A stretch of 64,000 nt of DNA from Duganella aquatilis (GTDB lineage: Bacteria; Pseudomonadota; Gammaproteobacteria; Burkholderiales; Burkholderiaceae_D), in assembly GCF_009674565.1 (NCBI RefSeq), contig NZ_WKJL01000003.1, positions 62,001 to 126,000 on the forward strand, written 5' to 3'. Below, one piece after another: positions 42,857 through 52,400 of this stretch. A program made the translations under genes and the position numbers. The notes under the pieces are model-generated. The model was given only the letters and a program-made list of their open reading frames with translations, was not told the DNA's origin and did no database searches. Position 1 is the stretch's first letter; every line of letters begins with the position of its first letter.

Positions 42857-43642
42857 CTACAGCCGGGGCAAGGCTGCCCTGGCGTTGGCCGTGGTGGCGG
42901 CCGCCACCTGCTCCAGCGTGATGCCGCGCAGTTCGGCCAACACGGCGCCGATGCGGGGAATCTGGTCCGGGCTGTTGCGGCCGGGATGGATCCAGGCCGG
43001 CGAAATGTCCGGCGCGTCGGTTTCCAGCACGATGGCATCGAGCGGCAGCTCGGCCGCCATGCGGCGTATTTGCAGCGCCCGCGTGAAGGTCATGGCGCCG
43101 CCGAAGCCCAGCTTGAAGCCGAGGTCGATATAGGTTTTGGCCTGCTGGTCGCTGCCGTTGAAGGCGTGGGCGATGCCGCCGGCCGGCGGAATCTGCCGCA
43201 CGTGCTTGAGGATCACGTCCTGCGAGCGGCGCACGTGCATCAGCACCGGCAGGCCGAATTCGCGGGCGATCTTCAGCTGTTCGCGGAAAAAGAACACCTG
43301 CTTCTCGCGCATGGCCGGCTCGGTCAGCATGGGAATGAAAAAATCCAGGCCGATCTCGCCCAGCGCCACGAAGCGCGGGTCGGCCATGGCGGCGGCAACC
43401 TGCTCGCGCAGCACGCGCAGGTCGTCTTCGCTGGCGTTCGGCACGTAGATCGGATGGATGCCCAGCGCGTAGCAGCCGTTGTCGATGCTGGCCGCCAGCT
43501 GGCTGACGATGGAGAAGTTGGCCCTCTCCACCGCCGGAATCACAATCATGCCGACACCCTGCGCCCCGGCCAGCGCGGCCTGCGCCACGGATTCGTTGCC
43601 GAATTCGTGGGCGTCCAGGTGGCAGTGGGTGTCGATCCACAT
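42857..43642 (-). CDS. TatD-family DNase (YjjV type)
   Basis: 261 residues with all metal ligands: IDTHCHLD, GIHPIY, GEIGLDFF, MHVRRS, AHAFNG and ETDAPD. TatD/YjjV enzymes are metal-dependent 3'-5' DNases. It starts four bases after the lolD stop, so it is likely in one operon lolC-lolD-tatD leading toward comEC, the arrangement usual in Burkholderiales. Confidence 0.92.
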   Translation of the reverse strand: MWIDTHCHLDAHEFGNESVAQAALAGAQGVGMIVIPAVERANFSIVSQLAASIDNGCYALGIHPIYVPNASEDDLRVLREQVAAAMADPRFVALGEIGLDFFIPMLTEPAMREKQVFFFREQLKIAREFGLPVLMHVRRSQDVILKHVRQIPPAGGIAHAFNGSDQQAKTYIDLGFKLGFGGAMTFTRALQIRRMAAELPLDAIVLETDAPDISPAWIHPGRNSPDQIPRIGAVLAELRGITLEQVAAATTANARAALPRL

Positions 43643-43646
43643 GATG

Positions 43647-44342
43647 TCAGCCTTCGTCCGCCTGCAATCCCTGTTCGGTCATGCGCAGCACGCGGTCGCA
43701 GCGGCGCGCCAGTTCGATATCGTGGGTGACGATGACAAAGGCGGTGCCCAGGGTGCGCGACAGTTCCAGCATCAAATCGAAGATCTGCTGCGCGGTGGCG
43801 TGATCCAGGTTGCCGGTCGGTTCGTCGGCCAGCACGCAGGCCGGCTGCGTGACCAGGGCGCGCGCCAGCGCCACGCGCTGGCGTTCGCCGCCCGACAGCT
43901 CGCCCGGCACGTGCGACACGCGCTTGCCCAGGTTGACGCGCTGCAGGATCTGCTGTGCGGCCGAAGTCGCTTCGTCGCGCTTGACGCGGCGTATCATCAG
44001 CGGCATGGCGACGTTGTCCAGCGCGCTGAATTCCGGCAGCAGGTGGTGGAACTGGTAGACGAAGCCCAGCGATTTGTTGCGCAGATCGCCGCGCGCGGTT
44101 TCGCTCAGGCTGGCGAAGTCCTTGCCCTGCAAGGTCACGCTGCCCTTGGTCGGCGTATCGAGGCCGCCCAGCAGGTGCAGCAAGGTGGACTTGCCGGAGC
44201 CGGAGGCGCCGACGATGGCCACGCGCTCGCCGCGGCGGATGTCGATGTCGATCCCGGCCAGCACCTGCACCGAATACGAACCCTGGGTGAAGGTCTTGCC
44301 CAGGTTGCGGCAGGACAGGACGACAGGTTCTTGGTTACTCAT
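43647..44342 (-). CDS. lolD: LolD, lipoprotein-export ATPase
   Basis: 231 residues from ATG 44342, overlapping the lolC end by eight bases. Walker A GASGSGKS, signature [15 protein letters not shown], Walker B CVLADEP and H-loop VTHD are intact. LolD powers LolC/LolE-type permeases that extract outer-membrane lipoproteins from the inner membrane. Confidence 0.95.
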   Translation of the reverse strand: MSNQEPVVLSCRNLGKTFTQGSYSVQVLAGIDIDIRRGERVAIVGASGSGKSTLLHLLGGLDTPTKGSVTLQGKDFASLSETARGDLRNKSLGFVYQFHHLLPEFSALDNVAMPLMIRRVKRDEATSAAQQILQRVNLGKRVSHVPGELSGGERQRVALARALVTQPACVLADEPTGNLDHATAQQIFDLMLELSRTLGTAFVIVTHDIELARRCDRVLRMTEQGLQADEG

Positions 44343-45600
44343 AGCGCAGTGCCTCCGCAGGTTTGACGCGGGCGGCCCACCAGCTCGGGTACAGCGTCGC
44401 GACAAACGCCAGCACCACGGCGACGCCGCCAATCTTGAATACATCCGGCCAGCGCAGGTCCGACGGCACGGTGCTGATGTAGTAAATATCCTTGGACAAG
44501 AACTGCACTCCCAATAAATGTTCGATAAACGGTACGATCACGTCGATGTTCAGCGCCACCAGCACGCCCAGGCCGACGCCGATGGCGGTGCCGAGGATGC
44601 CGACCAGCGCGCCCTGGATCATGAAGATCTTCATGATCGACGGCGGCGAGGCGCCCAGCGTGCGCAGGATGGCAATATCGGCCTGCTTGTCGGTCACCGT
44701 CATCACCAGCGTCGACACCAGGTTGAAGGCGGCCACCGCGATGATCAGGGTCAGAATGATGAACATCATGCGCTTCTCGGTCTGCACGGCGGCGAACCAG
44801 TTGGCGTTCAGCTTGGACCAGTCGCGCACGAACAGGTCGCCCGGCATCGAGGCCTTCAGGTCCTGCGCCACCTGCGGCGCGCGGTGCATGTCCTGCAGGC
44901 GCAGGCGCAGGCCGGCCGGCGCGTCGATGCGCAGCAGTTTTTCAGCGTCGGTCAGGTGGACGAAGGCCAGCGCCGAATCGAATTCGTTGTGGCCCGCCTC
45001 GAAGATGCCGACCACGGTGAACGAGCGCAGACGCGGCAGCACGCCGGCCGGCGTCGGCTGGCCCTGGGCCAGCGCCAGCGTCACCTTCTCGCCCAGGTTG
45101 ACGCGCAGCGCGCGCGCCAGCTCGATGCCCAGCACGATGTTGTAGGCGCCCGGTTGCAGCGCATTGAAGCTGCCGCGTTTGGTCTGTTTGGCGACGTCCG
45201 AGACTTTCGGTTCTTCTTCCGGCAGCACGCCGCGGATGATGGCCGGACGCAGCACGTCGTCGCGCACCAGCATGCCCTGGGTTTCGGCGAACGGCGCGGT
45301 GCCGACCACTTCCGGATTCTTGCGCGCGGCGGCGGCTTCTTCCTGCCAGTTCGGCATCGATCCGCGGCCGTCGAAGATTTCCACGTGCGCCAGCACCGAC
45401 AGCATGCGGTCCGTCACCTCTTTCTGGAAACCGTTCATCACCGACAGCACCACGATCAGCGCGGCGACGCCGAGGCCGATGCCGGCCATGGAGATGAGCG
45501 AGATAAACGAGATAAAACTATTGCGTCCGCTGCGCTTGCCCGCCCGCGTGTAGCGCAGACCGACCAGCCACTCGAACGGCAGATTCTTCATAATACTCAT
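44335..45600 (-). CDS. lolC: LolC/LolE-type lipoprotein-release permease
   Basis: 421 residues with four membrane helices in the MacB/LolC layout: one after the N-terminal [11 protein letters not shown] ([20 protein letters not shown]), a periplasmic domain of about 220 residues, then three helices ([59 protein letters not shown]). In many betaproteobacteria a single LolC/E protein (sometimes called LolF) forms a homodimer with LolD, and no second permease is seen here. It is translationally coupled to lolD. Confidence 0.93.
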   Translation of the reverse strand: MSIMKNLPFEWLVGLRYTRAGKRSGRNSFISFISLISMAGIGLGVAALIVVLSVMNGFQKEVTDRMLSVLAHVEIFDGRGSMPNWQEEAAAARKNPEVVGTAPFAETQGMLVRDDVLRPAIIRGVLPEEEPKVSDVAKQTKRGSFNALQPGAYNIVLGIELARALRVNLGEKVTLALAQGQPTPAGVLPRLRSFTVVGIFEAGHNEFDSALAFVHLTDAEKLLRIDAPAGLRLRLQDMHRAPQVAQDLKASMPGDLFVRDWSKLNANWFAAVQTEKRMMFIILTLIIAVAAFNLVSTLVMTVTDKQADIAILRTLGASPPSIMKIFMIQGALVGILGTAIGVGLGVLVALNIDVIVPFIEHLLGVQFLSKDIYYISTVPSDLRWPDVFKIGGVAVVLAFVATLYPSWWAARVKPAEALRYE

Positions 45601-45687
45601 GGGCTCCGGGAGGGATCAAACTGAATTAGCCCGAAGTTTGCCATACAAACGCACTTTCATGGGTGAAACACCGAACTTTCCAGCCAT

Positions 45688-45724
45688 AAAAAAACCGCGC
45701 CGGGCAGCATGGCTGCGGGCGCGG
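45688..45724 (-). terminator. Rho-independent terminator after the PEP-CTERM gene
   Basis: On the minus strand CCGCGCC...GGCGCGG, with an inner GCAGC/GCTGC stem, is followed by seven T. It lies about 20 bases after the stop of the PEP-CTERM gene and separates it from the lolC operon, which needs its own promoter in 45,601-45,687. Confidence 0.85.
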
Positions 45725-45744
45725 CGGAGGATCTTAAGAACGTC

Positions 45745-46461
45745 TTAAGCGGCGAATTGTTCGTTCTTTTTCGATTTGCGGCGGGTCATGAAGCCAACCA
45801 GGCCCAGGCCGGCGCCCAGCATCGCCCAGGTATCGGCTTCCGGTACGGCGGCGAGGGTGGCGGCGATCAGCGTCTGCGAATTATCGGCGGTGAACACCGT
45901 GTACTGGTACATGCCGCTCGGCGCGCTGATTTTGGCCGCTTCGCTCAGCATGTGGTCGGCATCGCGGACGCGGGCGTCGACAAACAAACCGTCCGGCGTC
46001 ACGCTGAAGTATTGTTTGCCGGTGGTGGTTTGTGCCAGATTGCCGTCGTCGGCCACCAGTTCCCACAACGCCAGCTGGAACGAGAACTGCTGGTTGGCGT
46101 TGCCGATGGTGTCCTTGTACGAGCTTTCATACAGCGCGCGCACCTTGTCGCTGACCACCGTATTGGTCACGTTGTAGTGTGCCGTGTAGTCATAGGCATC
46201 CTTGGCCACGCTCGGCTGGAAGCAGAAGGCCAGAAAGCTCTGGTGCAGGTCCGTCTCATTGACCATGTCATAGACGTTCACCTGGATATTGGCGGATGCC
46301 GACGGCTTGTCGTTGATCGACTTGCCGCCCGCGTCCGTCAGAAAACCGACGAAGTTGGAGTCGCTGCTGTAGAGGACAGGTTCGGTCCCGGCGTGGGCGG
46401 CGCCGGCGAACGCCAGGGTGATTGCCAGTCCTGCGGTGTTCAGTGCATGCTTGATTTTCAT
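45745..46461 (-). CDS. PEP-CTERM anchored exported protein
   Basis: 238 residues; AGAGAAGAAG precedes the ATG. Signal peptide MKIKHALNTAGLAITLAFAGAAHA, then a beta-rich region with QQFSFQLALWELVADDG, and the C-terminal sorting signal VPEADTWAMLGAGLGLVGFM followed by TRRKSKKN. PEP-CTERM signals are cut by exosortase and are tied to exopolysaccharide or biofilm in environmental bacteria. The motif here reads PEADTW rather than PEPSTW, a mild variant. It follows the giant SdrD-repeat gene by 35 bases on the same strand and may be cotranscribed. Confidence 0.85.
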   Translation of the reverse strand: MKIKHALNTAGLAITLAFAGAAHAGTEPVLYSSDSNFVGFLTDAGGKSINDKPSASANIQVNVYDMVNETDLHQSFLAFCFQPSVAKDAYDYTAHYNVTNTVVSDKVRALYESSYKDTIGNANQQFSFQLALWELVADDGNLAQTTTGKQYFSVTPDGLFVDARVRDADHMLSEAAKISAPSGMYQYTVFTADNSQTLIAATLAAVPEADTWAMLGAGLGLVGFMTRRKSKKNEQFAA

Positions 46462-46496
46462 GGTCTTCTTCTCTCTGTCAATAATTGGTTTAAAAG

Positions 46497-49400
46497 TTAT
46501 GCGTGAACTACCGGAGCCTGGCCCACCAGTTCGGCCACCGGCGCCGTGCTTTGCAGCAGGTCGGCGATGCTCGGTGCCTTGACGCCGGCCGCTGCCGCAT
46601 CGGCGGCCGCGACGTTGAAATAGACGTCGGTCATGTCGGCGGTCTTGCCGTTGCTCAGCGTGACGCTGCTGCGCTCCAGGTGCAGGTTGTTGTTGGCGTC
46701 CAGGAATGGCAGCTCGGTGTAGCCGACCTTCAGGCTGACCACGCCGGCCTGCGCCAGGGTGATCAGTTCGCCCGCGTCGGTCTTGCCGTTGCTGTTGGCG
46801 TCCTGCCAGATCATCAGGCTGGAGAACTGCGCATCCTTGGCATCGACCACGCCGTCACCGTTGCTGTCGTAGGTCGCCAGCTTGGCGAAGCCCGAACCCT
46901 TGCTGGCGCCGCCGAACAGTTCGCTGATGTCGTCGATCTGACCGTTGCCGTTCTTGTCGATCGCCAGGAAGCCGTCGTCCTTGGACAGCCAGCCGGTGGT
47001 GATCGCCTTGCCGCTGCCCAGCAGGTCGAAGCTGCCGGTGTTGGCTTCACGCGAGATGGTGTGGATGCCGTCACCGTTCAGGTCGATCGCGATCGGCGTG
47101 ATGCTGGCATCCCAGCTCATGTCGTTCTTGCCCGAGGTCAGCGTGATGGTGTCGGTCTTGGTGGTGTTGACCAGGCTCTTGCCGTCGCCCGCCACGTCCG
47201 AATCGAGGCCGTCGTTGCTGCCGACGTTCTTCACGCCCCACTTCCAGTCGCTCATGTTGTAGGTGGCCTTGTCCGAGGAGAAGTACACCTTCACATTGGT
47301 CTTGTCGAAGGCCAGGTAGTAGTCGCCCGGATTCAGGTCGCTGAACTTGTAGTTGCCGCTGGCATCGGTCTTGATGGTGCTGCCGATCTGCTTGCCGGTC
47401 ACGGCGTCGAACAGCGAAACGCTGATGCCGCCGATACCCTCTTCACCGGTGTCCTGGATGCCGTTGTGGTTGGCGTCGCGCCACACCTTGTCGCCGATGC
47501 TGGCCTTGCGATAGATGCCGGCGTCCTCGGTGGTGAGGTTCTGGCCGGTCGCCAGCGTGATGGTGTCGGTCTTGCCGCTGCTGCCCGATACCGTGGTGAT
47601 GTCGGAATCCTTGGTGTCGCCGCCGACGCCGGACTTGGTGAAGTACCAGCCGCTGCCGTTGACCACTTCCACCTTGTAGCCGCCAGCCTGCAGATCGTCG
47701 AACAGGTACTGGCCGCCGTCGTGGGTGACGGTGGTGGCCTTCAGTGCGCCGGTGGTGGCGTCGTACAGCTTGACGGTGACGCCGTCGACGCCCTTCTCGC
47801 CGCTGTCCTGCACGCCGTTGTAATTGCTGTCTTCCCACACGCGGTCGCCGATGCTGGCGGACTTGACCAGGCCGGCATCGAAGCTCTTGTCGGTCTGGCC
47901 GGAGCTGACCGTGATCTGCGAGATCAGGCCGCTGCTGTCGGCGTCGGAATCGACGGCGTCGTTGCTGCCCTGGCCCTGCTTGGTGAACACATAGCCGTCC
48001 GGCGCGGTGAACTTGACCGAATACTTGCCCGGCGTCAGATCGGTGAACGAATACAGGCCGTTGGCGTCGGTGGTGGCGGTGGCGATGGCCGCGCCCTTGT
48101 CATTCAGCAGCGTAACCTTGACGCCCTTGGCGCCGCTTTCGCCGCTCTGCTGCAGGCCGTCGCCGTTGGTGTCGTACCAGACCTTGTCGCCGATGGCGCC
48201 TTTCTGATACAGGCCGGCGTCCAGGTTGGTGACGTTCTGGCCGGCGCTCACGGTGACCGAACCGAGGTTGCCGCTGGCGTCGGCGTCGCTGTCGAGATTG
48301 CCGTTGCTGCCCTGGTCCTGGGCGGTGATCAGGAAGCCGGACGGCGCCTTGATGCCGACCGAATAGGTGCCCGCTTCCACCGAGAACTTGTAGTTGCCGT
48401 TGCTGTCGGTGGTGGTGGTCTTGATCACCTTGCCGCTGGTGTCGCGCAGCTCGACGGTGACGCCGGACTTGCCGGCTTCGCCGTCATCCTGGATGCCGTT
48501 GGCGTTCTTGTCGATCCACACGCGGTCGCCGATGGTGGCGGCAGCCAGCACGCCGGCGTCGACGGTCTTGTCGACCTGGCCCGAGGTCAGCTTGACCACG
48601 TGCGACACGCCGGCGGCGCTGACGTCGGAATCGATGGCGTCGTTGTTGCCGACATTGGCGGTGGTGAAGCTCATGCCTTCCGGCAGCGACGCCTTGTCGA
48701 AGACGACGGTGTAGTTGCCCGGCTTCAGGTTGCCGAAGCTGTAGTTGCCGTCGGCGTCGGTGGTGACGCTGGCGCCAACCTGCTTGCCGTCCGCATCGAA
48801 CAGCGTGACCTTGACGCCGCAGACGCCGCATTCATCCTTGTCCTGCAGGCCGTTCTTGTTGCTGTCCAGCCAGACGCGGTCGCCGATGCTGCCCAGCTTG
48901 TACAGGCCGGCATCCACGGTGGTGTTGACGTCGCCCGCCTTGAGCACGATGCTGCCGCTCTGGCCGGTGCTGCTGAAGTCGCTGTCGACGGTGTCGTCAG
49001 TCCCCACGTCCTTGCCGTTGAAGTAGTAATCCTTGGGCGCGGTCACGGAGACGGTGTAGGTGCCCGGATCGGCGGTGAAGCTGTACTTGCCGTCAGCGCC
49101 GGTGGTGGTGGTCTGCACCACTTTGCCGGTGCTGTCCTTCAGCTGCACGCTGACGCCGCCGATGCCGGCTTCGCCCGCGTCCTGCACGCCGTTGCCGTTC
49201 TTGTCTTCGAACACCAGGTCGCCCAGCTTGGCCGGGACGGCGACGATGCCGGCGTCCAGGTCGCTATACACCTGGCCCGAGGTCAGCGTCACCTGCGCGG
49301 TCTTGCCGGTGCTGACATTGGCGTCCGAATCCTTGGCGTCGTTGCCGCCCAGGTCGGCGCCGGTGAACACGTAGTTGGCCGGCAGGCTGGCCTTGTCGAA

Positions 49401-52400
49401 CTGCACGCTATAAGTGCCCGGCTTCAGATTGGTGAAGCTGTAGTTGCCGGTGGCGTCGGTGGTGGCGGTGACGCCGGTCGGATTACCGGCGGCATCCAGC
49501 AGGATCACCTTGACGCCGGCCACGCCGGTTTCGCCGGCATCCTGCACGCCGTTCTTGTTGGCGTCCAGCCAGACGCGGTCGCCCAGCGTCGCACCCTTGT
49601 AGAAACCGGCGTCGACGTTGTTGTTGGTCTGACCGGCGGTCAGGGTGATGAGGTCGCTCTGGCCGCTGGCATTGATGTCGCTGTCGACGCCGTCCGCCCC
49701 CTTGTGCTGGTCGGTGGCGGTCATGCCGGTCGGCGCGGTCACGGACACCGTGTACTTGCCCGGATCGACGGTGAAGCTGTACTTGCCGTCGGCGCCGGTG
49801 GTGGTGGTCTTGACGATGTTGCCGCTTTCGTCCTTGAGGTCGACCTTGACGCCGACAATGCCGGCTTCGCCGCTGTCCTGGATGCCGTTGCCGTTGGCGT
49901 CGAGCCAGACGCGGTCGCCCAGCGTGGCTTGCTGGATCACCAGGCCGGCGCGCAGCGTCAGGTCCTGGCCGGAAGCCAGCGTTACCTGCGCGGTCTTGCC
50001 GGTGCCGGTGTCGGCGTCCGAACCGGCGCCGCCCGGACCGCCCTGGGCGGCCGAGGTGAAGTCGTAGCCGGCCGGCAGGCTGCTCTTGTCGAACTGCACG
50101 CTGTACTTGCCCGGAGCCAGGTTGGTGAACTGGTAGTGGCCGCTGGCATCGGTGGTGGCGACGGCGCCCGGCACCGCAACGCCGTTGGCGTCCAGCAGGA
50201 TGACCTTGACGCCGGCGGCGCCCACTTCACCGTTGTCCAGACGGCCGTCGCGGTCGGCATCGAACCAGACCACCTGGCTCAGCGAGGCCGGACGGTAGAC
50301 GCCGGCGTCGATATCGTTGTTGACGTCGCCTGGAGCCAGTGTCACCTTGGCGTCGCCGGTGGTGTTGACGTCGCTGTCCAGCGCGCCGTTGCCGCCCTTG
50401 CCGGCGCCGGTGAACACATAGCCCGATGGCGGCGCCACCGACACGGTGTAGGTACCCGGATCGACGGTGAAGCTGTACTGGCCGCCGTCATGGGTGACCA
50501 CGGTGCCGACCACGTTGCCGCCGGCGTCCTTCAGCGACACGGTGGCGCCATCGACGCCCAGTTCGCCCGCATCCTGCACGCCGTTGCCATTGGTGTCTTC
50601 CCACACGCGGTTGCCCACGGTGGCTTGCTTGATGACGATGCCGGCGTCGACGTCATGGTTGTTTTCGCCAGCGCCCAGCGTTACCTGGCCGGTCTTGCCG
50701 GTGCTGACATCGGCGTCCGAACCGGTATCGGCGGCGCCCTGGCCGGCGGTGGTGAAGACGTAGCCGGCCGGCAGGCTGCCCTTGTCGAACTGCACGCTGT
50801 AAGTGCCAGGCTTCAGGTTGCTGAAGTTGTAGTTGCCGTTGGCGTCCGTGGTGGCGGTGGCGCCGGTCGGGTTGCCCGAGGCGTCCAGCAGGATGACCTT
50901 GATGCCGGCCACGCCGGTTTCGCCAGCGTCCTGCACGCCATTGCGGTTGGCGTCCAGCCAGACCTTGTCGCCCAGCGAGGCTGGCGCGGCGGCAATGCCG
51001 GCGTCCAGGTCGTTATACACCTGGCCCGAGGTCAGCGTCACCTGCGCAGTCTTGCCGGTGCTGACATTGGCGTCCGAATCCTTGGCGTCGTTGCCGCCCA
51101 GGTCGGCGCCGGTGAACACGTAGTTGGCCGGCAGGCTGGCCTTGTCGAACTGCACGCTGTAGGTGCCTGGCTTCAGGTTGGTGAAGCTGTAGTTGCCGTT
51201 GGCGTCGGTGGTGGCGGTGACGCCGGTCGGGTTGCCGGCGGCATCCAGCAGGATCACATTGACGCCGGCCACGCCGGCTTCGCCGGCATCCTGCACGCCG
51301 TTCTGGTTGGCATCCAGCCAGACTTTGTCGCCCAGCGTCGCGCCCTTGTAGAAGCCGGCGTCGACGTTGTTGTTGGTCTGACCGGCGGTCAGCGTGATGA
51401 CGTCGCTCTGGCCGCTGGCGTTGATGTCGCTGTCGACGCCGTCCGCAGCCTTGTGCTGGTCGGTGGCGCTCATGCCGGTCGGGGCCGTGACGGACACCGT
51501 GTACTTGCCCGGATCGACGGTGAAGCTGTACTTGCCGTCAGCGCCGGTGGTGGTGGTCTTGACGATGTTGCCGTTCTCGTCCTTCAGGTCGACCTTGACG
51601 CCGACGATGCCGGCTTCGCCGCTGTCCTGCACGCCGTTGCCGTTGGTGTCTTCCCACACGCGGTCGCCCAGCGTGGCTTGCTGCACCACCAGGCCGGCGC
51701 GCAGCGTCAGGTCCTGGCCCGAGGCCAGCGTTACCTGCGCGGTCTTGCCGGTGCCGGTGTCGGCGTCCGAACCGACGCCGCCTGGACCGCCCTGAGCGGC
51801 CGAGGTGAAGTCGTAGCCGGCAGGCAGGCTGCTCTTGTCGAACTGCACGCTATACGTGCCTGGCTTGAGGTTGGTGAACTGGTAGTGGCCGTCCGCATCG
51901 GTGGTGGCGACGGCACCGGGCACCGCAACGCCATTGGCGTCCAGCAGGATGACCTTGACGCCGGCGGCGCCCACTTCACCGTTGTCCAGACGGCCGTCGC
52001 GGTCGGCATCGAACCAGACTACCTGGCTCAGCGAGGCCGGGCGGTACACGCCGGCGTCGACATCGTTGTTGACATCGCCCGAGGCCACGGTGACTTTGGC
52101 GTCGCCGCTGGCATTGACGTCGCTGTCCAGCGCGCCGTTGCCGCCCTGGCCGGCGCCGGTGAACACATAGCCCGATGGCGGCGCCACGGACACGGTGTAG
52201 GTGCCCGGATCGACGGTAAAGCTGTACTGGCCGCCGTCATGGGTGACGACCGTGCTGACCACGTTGCCGCCGGCGTCCTTCAGCGACACGGTGGCGCCAT
52301 CGACGCCCTGCTCGCCCGCATCCTGCACGCCGTTGCCGTTGCTGTCTTCCCACACGCGGTTGCCCACGGTGGCCTGCACGACGACGATGCCGGCGTCCAG

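Noticed and set aside
42258..43640. Minus-strand 460-codon frame across the tatD and MFS genes
   Set aside because: Overlaps two well-supported genes in another frame; its Arg/Gln/Gly/Ala-rich composition is typical of GC-rich shadow frames.
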